Below are positions 1 through 9,776 of a stretch of DNA of 64,000 nt, in pieces. The position numbers and the translations under genes were made by a program. Position 1 is the stretch's first letter, and every line of letters starts with the position of its first letter. The notes under the pieces are model-generated. The model was not told where the DNA came from and ran no database searches. It saw only the letters and a program-made list of their open reading frames with translations. This DNA comes from JARFVT01 sp036677425 (GTDB lineage: Bacteria; Pseudomonadota; Alphaproteobacteria; UBA8366; Aestuariispiraceae): contig JARFVT010000013.1 of NCBI GenBank assembly GCA_036677425.1, forward strand, positions 1,674,001-1,738,000. Direction: 5' to 3'.

Positions 1-582
1 TGGCATCAAGCCTAGCTCTATTTCTAATGCACCACATAGCATATGACCTAATATTATATGCATTTCTTGAATGCGTGCCGTGATATTGCTTGGCACTATT
101 ATCAATTGATCACAAATATCGATCATTTCACCGCCATCGCGCCCACCAAATCCAATGGCAATCATGCCCGATTCTTTTGCCGCCCTTAAGGCCAGATTAA
201 CATTATCGCTATTGCCGCTTGTTGATATACCAATGGCGATATCACCATCATTGCCGATGGCCTGAATTTGCCTAGAAAAAATATATTGAAAGCCATAATC
301 ATTGCCGCATGCGGTTAGATTAGAGCTATCAGTAGTTAAAGCAATCGCCGCAATCGGTGGACGATCTTCGCAATAGCGCACCGCCAGTTCTGTTGCAATA
401 TGTTGTGCGTCGGCGGCACTGCCACCATTGCCAAATAACATGATTTTTTTGCCCTCATTAATGGCATTAGCGCATATTTTTAATATATTTAAAAAATCAT
501 CACGGCAATTATCAACCATCATATCAGCAACCGATTGATGGGATAATATTTCTTTATTGAAATAATCATAAATTTTATCCAT
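1..582 (-). CDS. gmhA: Sedoheptulose 7-phosphate isomerase GmhA, nearly complete, runs off the window start
   Basis: SIS-domain sugar-phosphate isomerase that converts sedoheptulose 7-phosphate to D-glycero-D-manno-heptose 7-phosphate, the first step of LPS inner-core heptose synthesis in the cytoplasm. The frame opens at ATG 582-580 and stays open for 194 codons to the window edge, about the full family length. I read the phosphate-binding stretch MLFGNGGSAADAQH, the SIS core GISTSGNSDNV and the late signature TARIQEMHIILGHMLC, all typical of GmhA/DiaA. The DnaA-binding paralogue DiaA shares this fold, but the ending fits GmhA better. It is divergent from the MOSC gene, with a 99-bp intergenic region between them. 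The C-terminus lies outside the window. Confidence 0.9.
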   Translation of the reverse strand, partial: MDKIYDYFNKEILSHQSVADMMVDNCRDDFLNILKICANAINEGKKIMLFGNGGSAADAQHIATELAVRYCEDRPPIAAIALTTDSSNLTACGNDYGFQYIFSRQIQAIGNDGDIAIGISTSGNSDNVNLALRAAKESGMIAIGFGGRDGGEMIDICDQLIIVPSNITARIQEMHIILGHMLCGALEIELGLMP

Positions 583-681
583 GGCTATAATTAACAATCT
601 TAATATGATAGTTGCAAGTACAGCTTTTATATAATTGGCATTATTTATAATTTTGGCTTTAAATTTAATATTTTCTCAACT

Positions 682-1461
682 ATGCTGCGCCGCATTATGA
701 TAACATTATCCAAAATTTGCCGTTATCCGGTCAAAGGTCTATCCGCTGATGATTTACAATCAGTAGAATTAACCTGTAATCGCCCTATGCCGCTTGATCG
801 CAAATGGGGTATCATTCATTCTGCCAGCAGCATTAATTCATCCAATATTGGTTGGGCCGCAAAGAAAAACTTTCTTATATTGGCGCGAGATGAAAAGCTT
901 GGCTTGATTTCAACCAAATTTGACGAAAATGGCAATATTTTAACAATTTACCGTAAAGGCCGCCAAATTAGCCGTGGCGCACTTGATGACAGCATGGGTA
1001 GGCAAGTGTTGCAGGTTTTTTTGGAGGGTTTTATGCCAAGCGGCGCACGCGGTCATCCAAAAATAATCAATGCCATAGATGAAGATTCTTTTAGTGATAA
1101 ACAAGAAAATTACATCTCAATTGTCAATATGGAATCGCTAAAAGATTTAGAAACTAGAGTTATCAAACAATATATTGATCCGCATCGGTTCCGCTCTAAT
1201 CTATATATTTCAGGTGCAACCGCATGGTCAGAATTAAATTGGGTTGGTAAAAAAATTATTATTGGTGATGTGGAATTAGAAATATCGGCGAAGACAACGC
1301 GCTGTAAGGCAATAAATATTGCGCCTGATACGGGTGCAGTTGATATGAATATACCATTAAATTTACAAAAGGCCTATGGTCATTTAGATTGTGGTATTTA
1401 TGCCAAGGTTATCAAATCTGGTAAAATTTCTATTGATGATGTAATAATTTTAAATGATTAA
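682..1461 (+). CDS. MOSC domain protein (MOSC N-terminal barrel plus MOSC domain)
   Basis: A 259-residue protein with the MOSC_N beta-barrel (about residues 6-120, beginning with the typical LSKICRYPVKGLSA) followed by a MOSC domain. The family is related to the C-terminus of molybdenum cofactor sulfurase and to mARC/YcbX proteins, which bind Moco and reduce N-hydroxylated compounds. The conserved Cys in KTTRCKAINI (about residue 213) and the GHLDCGIYAKVIKSGKI ending support the call. The true start may be the internal ATG at 697, because family members usually begin directly at the ILSxLxxYPVKG stretch. The gene converges on cimA, whose stop lies 4 bp away. The substrate cannot be deduced. 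Confidence 0.85.
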   Translation: MLRRIMITLSKICRYPVKGLSADDLQSVELTCNRPMPLDRKWGIIHSASSINSSNIGWAAKKNFLILARDEKLGLISTKFDENGNILTIYRKGRQISRGALDDSMGRQVLQVFLEGFMPSGARGHPKIINAIDEDSFSDKQENYISIVNMESLKDLETRVIKQYIDPHRFRSNLYISGATAWSELNWVGKKIIIGDVELEISAKTTRCKAINIAPDTGAVDMNIPLNLQKAYGHLDCGIYAKVIKSGKISIDDVIILND

Positions 1462-1464
1462 ACT

Positions 1465-3057
1465 TTAACTTTGCTCAGATTTAAAAAGTTTGAAATGATA
1501 AGCATCGCGCAATGCAATATATGACGCATCGATAATATTTGGTGAAACACCGACCGTTGACCAACGAATTCCGCTTGTATCTGAACTTTCAATTACCACT
1601 CTGGTGATCGCATCGGTGCCTGAACTATCGCCATCTGGCTGCATGATACGCACTTTATAATCGACCAATTGCATATCAATCAAATTCGGATAACATTCAA
1701 TCAATGCCTCCCTCATTGCCATATCAAGGGCGTTGACTGGGCCATTGCCCATTGCAACCCGCATGATTTTTTTACCCTCAATACCGACGGTTACTGTTGC
1801 CTCTGATTCTGTAACTAAATCACCGCTCGCGTTACGTCTACGGTCATCCATAACACGAAATCGCTGCATATTAAAATATTCTGGTAATTGGCCTAATATA
1901 CTATGGGCTAATAATTCAAAACTGGCCTCTGCACCGTCATAGCTGTAACCGATAAATTCTTTTTCCTTAAGCAAATCAAGCAATCTAGTTAATTTTTTAT
2001 CATCGGTAATTTTTATACCTGCCTCATAAAGTCTGGCAATAACATTTGATTTGCCCGCCTGATCTGAAACAATAATATGCCGTCTATTGCCCACGGTTGC
2101 AGGGTCAATATGTTCATATGTTTTTGGGTCTTTACTGACCGCAGAAACATGTAACCCGCCCTTATGCGCAAATGCAGATGCGCCAACATAGGCCGCATGA
2201 CGGTTTGATATGCGCCCAAGCCTTTCATCCAATAACCGTGATATATTGGTTAATTGCGGTAGATTTTCAGGTTTAATCCCTGTTTTAAAGCCCATTTTTA
2301 ACATTAATGACGGTATCAATGACATTAAATTTGCATTGCCGCACCGCTCGCCCAAGCCATTGATTGTGCCTTGAACCATACGCACACCTGCATTCACCGC
2401 TGCGATGGAATTTGCCACCGCATTTTCCGTATCATTATGGGCATGGATACCCAGCATATGGGCGGGGATAGTTTTTGCCACTTCGGCAACAATGCGTCCA
2501 ATATCATGGGGCAATGTACCGCCATTGGTATCACATAGAACCATCCATCTAGCACCACCAGCAATCGCGGCGGTTAAGCATGAAAGTGCGAATTTTGGGT
2601 TTGCCTTATAGCCATCAAAAAAATGTTCAGCATCGTAAATTGCCTCACCTTTTTTTAGCTTTGATAATTTAATCGAATCTTCGATCATGGCAATATTTTC
2701 AGCTTGCGAAATATCAAGTGCCACCTTGACATGGAAATCCCAACTTTTGCCCACCAAACAAATGGCATCTGCTTTACTATTTATTAATGCTGCTAATCCG
2801 GGGTCATTATCGGCACTACGCCCCGGTCGTCTTGTCATGCCAAAAGCGACAAATTTTGCATTTTTAAATATAGGTGGCTTTTCAAAAAATTCATCATCGG
2901 TTAAATTTGCCCCCGGCCAGCCGCCTTCGACATAATCAATGCCCAATTTATCAAGTGATTTGGCAATGGCAATTTTATCGGCAACGGAAAAATCAACGCC
3001 AGTTGTTTGTGCGCCATCGCGCAGGGTAGTATCAAAAAGATAAATCCGATCGCTCAT
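1465..3057 (-). CDS. cimA: (R)-citramalate synthase
   Basis: Condenses pyruvate and acetyl-CoA to (R)-citramalate, the threonine-independent entry to isoleucine. The 530-residue length and the start MSDRIYLFDTTLRDGAQTTG match the CimA branch rather than LeuA. The HMGL-like TIM barrel covers about residues 4-270, with the metal ligand Asp in DTTLRDG and the metal-binding HAHND motif. A linker follows, and the C-terminal LeuA-type dimerisation/regulatory domain lies at about 380-520, where end-product feedback would act. It is the last gene of the nadE-gltX-cysS-cimA run, 13 bp after cysS. A homocitrate synthase-like activity is a remote alternative. Confidence 0.9.
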   Translation of the reverse strand: MSDRIYLFDTTLRDGAQTTGVDFSVADKIAIAKSLDKLGIDYVEGGWPGANLTDDEFFEKPPIFKNAKFVAFGMTRRPGRSADNDPGLAALINSKADAICLVGKSWDFHVKVALDISQAENIAMIEDSIKLSKLKKGEAIYDAEHFFDGYKANPKFALSCLTAAIAGGARWMVLCDTNGGTLPHDIGRIVAEVAKTIPAHMLGIHAHNDTENAVANSIAAVNAGVRMVQGTINGLGERCGNANLMSLIPSLMLKMGFKTGIKPENLPQLTNISRLLDERLGRISNRHAAYVGASAFAHKGGLHVSAVSKDPKTYEHIDPATVGNRRHIIVSDQAGKSNVIARLYEAGIKITDDKKLTRLLDLLKEKEFIGYSYDGAEASFELLAHSILGQLPEYFNMQRFRVMDDRRRNASGDLVTESEATVTVGIEGKKIMRVAMGNGPVNALDMAMREALIECYPNLIDMQLVDYKVRIMQPDGDSSGTDAITRVVIESSDTSGIRWSTVGVSPNIIDASYIALRDAYHFKLFKSEQS

Positions 3058-3070
3058 TTTATTTCAACCC

Positions 3071-4474
3071 CTATATTTTTCGCCAAATGGTAACGCCATC
3101 AGGCTTATCTTCCAAGATAATACCCATGCTGGTTATTTTATCGCGAATAATATCCGCATTGGCGAAATCCTTGTTATTTTTAGCCAGCTTTCGTTGTTCA
3201 ATTAATTTTTCAATCTCGCTGCTTGCTTGGTCATCTTGATCATCCACAAACCAATTTTGCGGTGATTGTTGTAATATCCCCAATATTTCACCGCCGCCTA
3301 AAATATGTGAAATTGCCGTTATTTTTTGCTCCAACTTAACCGCTTTATGATAGTTATTTAACGCATCATGCATGGCAGCCATTGCCTTGGCAGTGTTTAA
3401 ATCATCATATAATGCCGCCATTAAATTATTGCTGGCTTGTGGTTTTATATCACCAAGATTATTTTCCTGAGAAATATCTAAAATCACCCGATAAAATTTA
3501 TCGAGCATAGCCTTAGCCTCGACACATTTTGCCTTGGAAAAATCCAATGGCGCACGATAATTGGTTTGTAATATAACCAATCGCAAAACCTCGCCATGGA
3601 AATCTTGCAATAACTCATTGACGCTATAAAAATTGCCCAGCGATTTTGACATTTTTTCGCCTTCGCTCATTAAATAACCGTTATGCATCCAATATTTAGC
3701 AAATTTTGCATCAGGATTGGCACAACAGCTTTGAGCAATCTCATTTTGATGATGAGGAAAAATTAAATCCAAACCGCCGCCATGAATATCAAAATTTTTG
3801 CCTAAATGTTTTTCCGACATGGCAGAGCATTCCAAATGCCAACCCGGCCTGCCATATCCCCACGGGCTTTGCCATCCTGGTACATTCACACCATCTTCAC
3901 CAACCAGCGATGGTTTCCATAAAACAAAATCGCTGGCTTGTTCTTTATAGCTGGCAACCTCAACCCTTGCACCCGCGATCAACTCATCTTGGTTTTTACG
4001 GGCAAATTTACCATATTGATCCCATTTTGTCGTGCGGAATAACACATGTCCATCCGCCTCGTAGGCATAACCATTATCAATCAGGCGTTCGACCAAAATG
4101 ACCATTTCGGCAATATGTTCAGTGGCGCGCGGCTGTACATTGGGCGCCATACATCCTAATTCACTCGCATCTTTTTGAAATTGCGCGTTGGTACGGCTGG
4201 TAAGCTCAGCTATAGTTTCATTATTTTTGCTGGCTCTGGCGTTAATTTTATCGTCGACATCGGTGATATTCCGCACATATTTAACATGTTTTTTGCCATA
4301 TATTTTTATCAATAATCGATATAATAGATCAAACACAATCAAAGGTCTGGCATTGCCAATATGGATATTATCATAAACCGTAGGGCCGCAAACATACATT
4401 GTTACAGCTTTTTCATCTATGGGAATAAAATCGACCTTTTGTCTGCGGGCGGTATCATATATTTTAAGGCTCAT
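3071..4474 (-). CDS. cysS: Cysteine--tRNA ligase
   Basis: Class Ia aminoacyl-tRNA synthetase charging tRNA-Cys. The 467-residue product has the Zn ligand and adenylate site in MYVCGPTVYDNIHIGNARP, with HIGN as the HIGH equivalent. Further zinc-site residues lie in LECSAMSEKHLG and FPHHQNEIAQS, and the KMSKS loop reads GEKMSKSLGN (about residue 270). A DALR anticodon-binding domain follows. It starts one base after the gltX stop and ends 13 bp before cimA, so the four genes are almost certainly co-transcribed. There is no sign of damage. Confidence 0.97.
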   Translation of the reverse strand: MSLKIYDTARRQKVDFIPIDEKAVTMYVCGPTVYDNIHIGNARPLIVFDLLYRLLIKIYGKKHVKYVRNITDVDDKINARASKNNETIAELTSRTNAQFQKDASELGCMAPNVQPRATEHIAEMVILVERLIDNGYAYEADGHVLFRTTKWDQYGKFARKNQDELIAGARVEVASYKEQASDFVLWKPSLVGEDGVNVPGWQSPWGYGRPGWHLECSAMSEKHLGKNFDIHGGGLDLIFPHHQNEIAQSCCANPDAKFAKYWMHNGYLMSEGEKMSKSLGNFYSVNELLQDFHGEVLRLVILQTNYRAPLDFSKAKCVEAKAMLDKFYRVILDISQENNLGDIKPQASNNLMAALYDDLNTAKAMAAMHDALNNYHKAVKLEQKITAISHILGGGEILGILQQSPQNWFVDDQDDQASSEIEKLIEQRKLAKNNKDFANADIIRDKITSMGIILEDKPDGVTIWRKI

Positions 4475-4475
4475 A

Positions 4476-5813
4476 TTAACTATTCAATCTTGATTTGGCC
4501 AATTTATCACCCATAAGCGGCAATAGATATTTTAATTCTGGCCCTTTGTTTTTTCCACTTAATGCCAAGCGCAATGGCAAAAACAACCCCTTGCCTTTAC
4601 GACCAGTTTTTTGTTTTACTGCATAAATCCATGCGCCATATGTATTTTCATCATAATCGCCACATGGTAATAATTCTGCTGCAATTTTTAAAAATTCTAC
4701 ATCATCATTATTCACAATTATTTCAATATCGCCATTGCATACCTGCCACCAATATTTAGCATCCTCTAATTTTTCCACATTGCCATGCATCGCCGCCCAA
4801 AATTCCTCGGTAACGCCTGTTAGCCCGATTGCTTCTAATTGTGGTTTTATTTCCGTAAATGATTTATTATGCAAAACTTTTATATTTAACATATTAAGTT
4901 CGGATGGGTCATAACGCGGGCTTGCCCTGCCAAAGGCACCGATATCAAATTTTGCTGCCATATCAGATAATGATTGCGTGCCATCGGCGGCAATTGACGC
5001 GCCCATATGGCTAAGATATGCCACTAATGCCAATGGTTCTACGCCTGATTTTCGGATATCTTGCAGGCTTAAACTGCCAAGCCTTTTTGATAGTCCCTTG
5101 CCATCAGCACCAACCAATAATGGTAAATGGGCAAATACTGGCACATCAAAACCAAGTGCCATGAATAATTCGACCTGCACCGCAGTATTGGCGATATGAT
5201 CTTCACCACGGATAACATGGCTTATGCCCAATTCACCATCATCAACCACCGATGATATGGTGTAAAGCGGCCTGCCATCTTCGCGGATAAGCACGGGATC
5301 AGATAAATGCCCCGGTTCAAAACAAACATCGCCACGCCCAAGATCACACCATTTAACCGCCACATCATTTAATTTAAATCGCCAATGGGGTTTGCGTCCG
5401 CTTGCTTCAAGCTTTTCCATATCACCCTTGGTTAAATTTAAGGCGCTGCGATCATAAACTGGTGCTTTTGCTTGCCCCAATTGAATTTTACGTTTCATGT
5501 CAAGTTCTTCAGCAGTTTCATAACATGGATAAAGCCTGCCTGATTTTTTTAAACTATCAATGGCAAGATCATAACGGTCGTTACGATCTGATTGTTTGGC
5601 AAATTCATCCCAATCAAGCCCTAGCCATTTTAAATCATCATAAATGCCTTGTTCATATTTATCTTCTGATCGCTCGTCATCGGTATCATCAAGCCGCAAC
5701 ATGAATATGCCATCTTGTGATCTGGCAAACATCCAATTACGAATGGCGATTATCGCATTACCAACATGCATAAAGCCAGTTGGGCTTGGTGCGAATCTAA
5801 CACGGATAGACAT
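4476..5813 (-). CDS. gltX: Glutamate--tRNA ligase
   Basis: Class Ib synthetase of 445 residues. The active-site start is RFAPSPTGFMHVGNAI, where HVGN replaces HIGH. It is followed by LRLDDTDDERS, a wording typical of one alphaproteobacterial GltX type. The KMSKS loop reads KGLSKRLGS. Many alphaproteobacteria carry two GltX proteins and use one to misacylate tRNA-Gln for GatCAB. Which role this copy has cannot be settled from the sequence. It lies 12 bp after nadE and 1 bp before cysS. Confidence 0.95.
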   Translation of the reverse strand: MSIRVRFAPSPTGFMHVGNAIIAIRNWMFARSQDGIFMLRLDDTDDERSEDKYEQGIYDDLKWLGLDWDEFAKQSDRNDRYDLAIDSLKKSGRLYPCYETAEELDMKRKIQLGQAKAPVYDRSALNLTKGDMEKLEASGRKPHWRFKLNDVAVKWCDLGRGDVCFEPGHLSDPVLIREDGRPLYTISSVVDDGELGISHVIRGEDHIANTAVQVELFMALGFDVPVFAHLPLLVGADGKGLSKRLGSLSLQDIRKSGVEPLALVAYLSHMGASIAADGTQSLSDMAAKFDIGAFGRASPRYDPSELNMLNIKVLHNKSFTEIKPQLEAIGLTGVTEEFWAAMHGNVEKLEDAKYWWQVCNGDIEIIVNNDDVEFLKIAAELLPCGDYDENTYGAWIYAVKQKTGRKGKGLFLPLRLALSGKNKGPELKYLLPLMGDKLAKSRLNS

Positions 5814-5825
5814 TTTTAATATTCC

Positions 5826-7559
5826 TTATAAATTTTTACGAAAACCATTGGTAATTGGATAACGGCGGTCTTTACCAAAAGATTTCACACTAACCTTTGC
5901 CCCCAATGGGGCTTGTTTACGTTTATATTCGCTCAAATCTAACATATGCCATATGCGCTTGACCAATTCGGGTTTATGCCCATGTTTAACAATATCTTGC
6001 AAGCTCATTTCTTTTTCAATCAATGATTCTAATATATCATCAAGAATTTCATATGGCGGCAGGCTATCTTGGTCTGTTTGATCGGGTCGTAATTCTGCCG
6101 ATGGGGCTTTAATCATTATATTATCGGGCATGACCGCACCATCATGGCCCAATAGCCCCATACCGCTTGGCATTTTTTTATTACGCATTTTTGACAGGGC
6201 AAAAACATCCATTTTATAAATATCTTTTAAGACATTATAACCGCCGCACATATCACCATATAATGTGGCATAGCCCACCGCCAATTCGGATTTATTGCCC
6301 GTCGTTAATAACATTTTGCCATATTTATTGGATATAGCCATTAAAATTAATCCACGTGAACGCGCCTGTATATTTTCAAATGCTATATTACTGGCATTAT
6401 CATCAATATTATCATCAATATTTTCCTCAATTATTTTATCATTAAAAACTGGCGATAACATATTTGAAAAAGCATCCATTGCGGGTTTTATATTAATTTT
6501 ATCAAGTTTAACCCCTAATATTTGACAGGCAATATCTGCATCTTTTAGGCTATCCTCGCTGGTATATGGTGATGGCATCATCACGCAATGGACATTATCT
6601 TTGCCCAAGGCATCAACGGCAATAGCGGCGGATAATGCCGAATCAATCCCGCCCGACATGCCAATCACCACGCCAGAAAAGCCGTTTTTATTAACATAAT
6701 CGCGTAACCCTAAAGTTACTGCCTTATAAATTGCTTCAAGCCTATCATCAATATGGTCAATATTACCCTTATCACATGATAATTTACCGTTATTGTTATT
6801 ATGCCAAATTGTTATTTCCATATGGCTTTCAAAATATGGTAATTGTCTGGCAACCGTTAAATCGCTATTAATAACAAACGACCCACCATCAAATATGGTT
6901 TCATCTTGCCCGCCAATTTGATTAACATAAATCAATGGCAATCCTGTTTCATTAACCCTTGCCTTCGCCGTCTTTATGCGTGAATTTGACTTCCCTATTT
7001 CAAATGGCGATGCATTACAAATTAATAATATTTCCGCACCAGTGCCTTTTAAATATTGGCTAACCGCCCCACACCACATGTCTTCACATGTCATTAAGCC
7101 TAATTTAACGCATTTAAAATCGATTGCCCCTGTGATTAGATTTAATGAAGGTGTATTTATATCGGCATGACTGAATAGTCTTTTTTCATCAAATACGCCG
7201 TAATTTGGCAATTGATATTTGGCGCGGATGGTATTAATCTTGCCATCTGCCAATAATATGCTGCAGTTATATAATTGATTATCGATAATCCACGGCGCAC
7301 CAATTATCAATGCGGGGCGATTATTAGCGGTAATTAATGCAAGTTCATTAACCGCCTTAATTACATAATCTTGGAAAGATTGTTTTAATAAAAGATCTTC
7401 GGCAGGATAACCAGTAAGGCACATTTCAGGCAATAGCACTAAATCAGCATCATTTTTAGCCGCATCGACGCTGGCATTATCAATTAATTTTATATTCACC
7501 GACAAATCACCAACTGTTGGGTTGATTTGTGCCACAGCGATTATAATTTTAGCCGACAT
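5826..7559 (-). CDS. nadE: Glutamine-dependent NAD+ synthetase
   Basis: Two-domain enzyme of 577 residues that amidates deamido-NAD using ammonia drawn from glutamine. The N-terminal nitrilase-like amidase (about 1-270) shows the catalytic Glu in LLPEMCLTGYPAEDL, the Lys in RAKYQLPNYG and the Cys in GLMTCEDMW. The C-terminal ATP-pyrophosphatase has the P-loop GMSGGIDSALSAAIA (about 300). A short Asp/Asn-rich insertion, EENIDDNIDDNAS, lies near residue 380 and resembles other low-complexity inserts in this window. It is the first gene of the nadE-gltX-cysS-cimA run. A nicotinate phosphoribosyltransferase-type gene about 1 kb away feeds the same pathway. Confidence 0.95.
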   Translation of the reverse strand: MSAKIIIAVAQINPTVGDLSVNIKLIDNASVDAAKNDADLVLLPEMCLTGYPAEDLLLKQSFQDYVIKAVNELALITANNRPALIIGAPWIIDNQLYNCSILLADGKINTIRAKYQLPNYGVFDEKRLFSHADINTPSLNLITGAIDFKCVKLGLMTCEDMWCGAVSQYLKGTGAEILLICNASPFEIGKSNSRIKTAKARVNETGLPLIYVNQIGGQDETIFDGGSFVINSDLTVARQLPYFESHMEITIWHNNNNGKLSCDKGNIDHIDDRLEAIYKAVTLGLRDYVNKNGFSGVVIGMSGGIDSALSAAIAVDALGKDNVHCVMMPSPYTSEDSLKDADIACQILGVKLDKINIKPAMDAFSNMLSPVFNDKIIEENIDDNIDDNASNIAFENIQARSRGLILMAISNKYGKMLLTTGNKSELAVGYATLYGDMCGGYNVLKDIYKMDVFALSKMRNKKMPSGMGLLGHDGAVMPDNIMIKAPSAELRPDQTDQDSLPPYEILDDILESLIEKEMSLQDIVKHGHKPELVKRIWHMLDLSEYKRKQAPLGAKVSVKSFGKDRRYPITNGFRKNL

Positions 7560-7632
7560 TAATATTACTTTCTTAAATATTAAATATTTTAGCCGCCAAT
7601 ATAAATAACGGAATAAAATTTATATTGCTATT

Positions 7633-7661
7633 TTGCAAATATATCTAAAATAGACTATTAT
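7633..7661 (+). promoter_or_regulatory. Predicted sigma-70 promoter for the 7737 gene
   Basis: TTGCAA (7633-7638) and TATTAT (7656-7661) are separated by 17 bp. They lie about 70 bp upstream of the ATG at 7737, which is itself preceded by an AAAGGAA ribosome-binding site at suitable spacing. This is read by eye from consensus, in very AT-rich DNA where chance matches are common. Confidence 0.5.
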
Positions 7662-7736
7662 GCTATTTGTAATTATTTAATTGGAACACACAAGATTTAA
7701 TAGAACATATAAGCGATTTTTTCAAAGGAATATCGA

Positions 7737-8591
7737 ATGATAGGATCAGACGATAACATGACTAATATAGATATTAATAATAATGCCAATGCTTCCATTG
7801 GTGCTGGACCTGAAAAGCTGGCGGAATGGGTAGGTGTTTTTATTGATATGATCGAAGACCGCATGACAAACAAGCTAGGCGATAAAAAATCAAAAGAAAT
7901 TGAAATAGTTTATAATATTTTGGCTGATATTCGTAATATGAATGATATTGAGGTAGATAATCTTTATAAAGAAGGTTGGAATGAAATTTCATCATTGGTG
8001 GAAGAAATATTCTGGATGCAAGAACGTAAATTTCCACTGGAACGCTTACTTATCAAAAATTTTTCCTTATTATTAGCTGATTTCGACAAAGCACCACAAC
8101 AAGGAATTAATTTATCAAGACGAGTTATCCCTGCCTTTCAATATTCCCTACAACAAATGGTAGGCCCCGACATGTTGCATGAATATGAAGATCGCAGCCG
8201 CAATTTAATCCAACAAATACGCGATGATGCTGGTGATAATTTTGAATGGAGCATGGTTTATAATAATAGTCAGGCCAATATTATTACCGCCGATATATTG
8301 ACATATTCATCACGATATTTTACCGATGTCGCCAAACGCCGCCAATGGATGATTGATATTTTTCACCGCATGATGCCAGCTGGCAACAGCGAGGCAGAAA
8401 AACAATGGCAATTTGGCGATATTGAATTTCATATGCTAATTGGTAGTTTATATAATAATTTATATAAACTTTTAGATAGCAATGACGGCATTAAATGGTT
8501 GCAAGGTCGCTATGGCTATACAAATTTCAGCAATCTAAAGCATATGAAAAATGCCTTTGAAATAGATCGAATTAGTATTTCGACTAATTAA
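7737..8591 (+). CDS. Hypothetical protein, predicted all-helical, soluble
   Basis: I do not recognise this 284-residue protein. It has no signal peptide, no obvious membrane segment and no nucleotide-binding or metal motif. After an Asn-rich N-terminus (NIDINNNANAS) the rest looks largely helical and rich in Asp, Glu, Trp and Met, with phrases such as EKLAEWVGVFIDMIEDRM and EEIFWMQERKFPLERLL. The start is ATG 7737, with a good ribosome-binding site and a candidate promoter. A second ATG at 7758 is possible. It stands alone between the divergent nadE operon and the convergent nicotinate phosphoribosyltransferase-type gene. Base composition matches its neighbours, so transfer is not suggested. 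Confidence 0.7.
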   Translation: MIGSDDNMTNIDINNNANASIGAGPEKLAEWVGVFIDMIEDRMTNKLGDKKSKEIEIVYNILADIRNMNDIEVDNLYKEGWNEISSLVEEIFWMQERKFPLERLLIKNFSLLLADFDKAPQQGINLSRRVIPAFQYSLQQMVGPDMLHEYEDRSRNLIQQIRDDAGDNFEWSMVYNNSQANIITADILTYSSRYFTDVAKRRQWMIDIFHRMMPAGNSEAEKQWQFGDIEFHMLIGSLYNNLYKLLDSNDGIKWLQGRYGYTNFSNLKHMKNAFEIDRISISTN

Positions 8592-8600
8592 TATATAAAA

Positions 8601-9731
8601 TCATAAATTTTTACGCAGTAGAAATTCGCGACCAAATTTAACTTTTTCCACGCCGTCATATTCAATAATATCGGCGGTAGCATATGTTTCTGACCATTTT
8701 TCTGGTAAAAAACTGCCTGTGCCAACTAAATCAATTGGCGCTTCTGCCAAGGCCATTACTTTGCATTTTTCAGGGGCAAATCCACTGCTGGCAACTATTT
8801 TAACCTTTGAATAACCAGCATTATTTAATGTTTCACGCAAATGCCAAATGGCGGCAGCAGATACACCCGCGCCAATTAAATGGCGTAATTCTGTTTCATT
8901 GCGATAACCGCGAATTGCCTTTGGGCTATGGCGTTCTAAAACCGCATAGCTAGCCGCAGGGTCAAGCCCTTCACAAAATCTGCTGCCTAATGTATCAAGC
9001 CTAACCGACAAATCACCAGATTTTACCATTTCAGGGAATTTTTCACATATGGCTAATGTATCAGTAATTTCACGACCAAAATAATCGACCAAAACCGTCA
9101 TCGGTTCATCGGGAAATGTTTCATTAAACATTTCTGCGGCGCGTAATGTTGACCCTGCATAGCCAATCAAGGCATGCGGCATTGTGCCAAACCCTTTATC
9201 TCTGCCAAAAAAATGTGCAGTGGCATCAGTAGCATTACCAATAAAACCAACAACACCCGCCTTTCTTTTTGCCCGTGCTGAACCAACCGATGCGGCATAG
9301 GCCATAAGTTCTGCCATGCCGCGCCCCGCACAATGTCTTGCATCCATCGCCAAAAATGATGTTTTGGGTAATTCCATACACATGGCAAAAGCATTATATG
9401 CAGCGACACAAGCAGGGCCAATTTTTTGCAGAAATAAAGTTTCCAGCTCGACCATATGTTCGAACGAGCCCGTTAAATATATTAACGGCTCACCCGCACC
9501 AACCCAACGGCCTTCGGCATAATTAATATCAATATCAATGTTAAAACCACCAATTTCTGCCTGTTTATTCAGCCAATTAATAGCCAGCATCGGTGCAGAT
9601 ATAACTGGTCTACGCATGAAAATAGCATAGGTTACCGTCTTCGCACCAAATTTTTCAACTATGCGGCGCGTTCGTTTAAAATATGCGTCCGTCCATTGGC
9701 TGTTATCATCAATATTCGATATATTATCCAT
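8601..9731 (-). CDS. pncB: Nicotinate phosphoribosyltransferase family protein
   Basis: Type II phosphoribosyltransferase of 376 residues that would form nicotinate mononucleotide from nicotinate and PRPP in NAD salvage. The N-terminal part contains FMRRPVISAP and ELETLFLQKIGP. The central barrel has SFLAMDARHCAGRGMAELMAYAASVGSARAKRK, shown here only as a landmark region around residues 125-160, and GFIGNATDATAHFFG. The C-terminal part VASSGFAPEKCKVMALAEAPIDLVGTGS region (about 310-340) holds the usual phosphate-binding GTGS. This shorter form is common in alphaproteobacteria. Nicotinamide or quinolinate specificity is less likely. NadE is encoded about 1 kb away, consistent with an NAD role. 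Confidence 0.8.
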   Translation of the reverse strand: MDNISNIDDNSQWTDAYFKRTRRIVEKFGAKTVTYAIFMRRPVISAPMLAINWLNKQAEIGGFNIDIDINYAEGRWVGAGEPLIYLTGSFEHMVELETLFLQKIGPACVAAYNAFAMCMELPKTSFLAMDARHCAGRGMAELMAYAASVGSARAKRKAGVVGFIGNATDATAHFFGRDKGFGTMPHALIGYAGSTLRAAEMFNETFPDEPMTVLVDYFGREITDTLAICEKFPEMVKSGDLSVRLDTLGSRFCEGLDPAASYAVLERHSPKAIRGYRNETELRHLIGAGVSAAAIWHLRETLNNAGYSKVKIVASSGFAPEKCKVMALAEAPIDLVGTGSFLPEKWSETYATADIIEYDGVEKVKFGREFLLRKNL

Positions 9732-9776
9732 AATTAAGCCCTATGCGCTATCTGTTAAAATTTCACCCCTGTTATT

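Noticed and set aside
4476..5813. Loss of the HIGH motif in gltX
   Set aside because: HVGN is the normal wording for this alphaproteobacterial GltX type, not damage.
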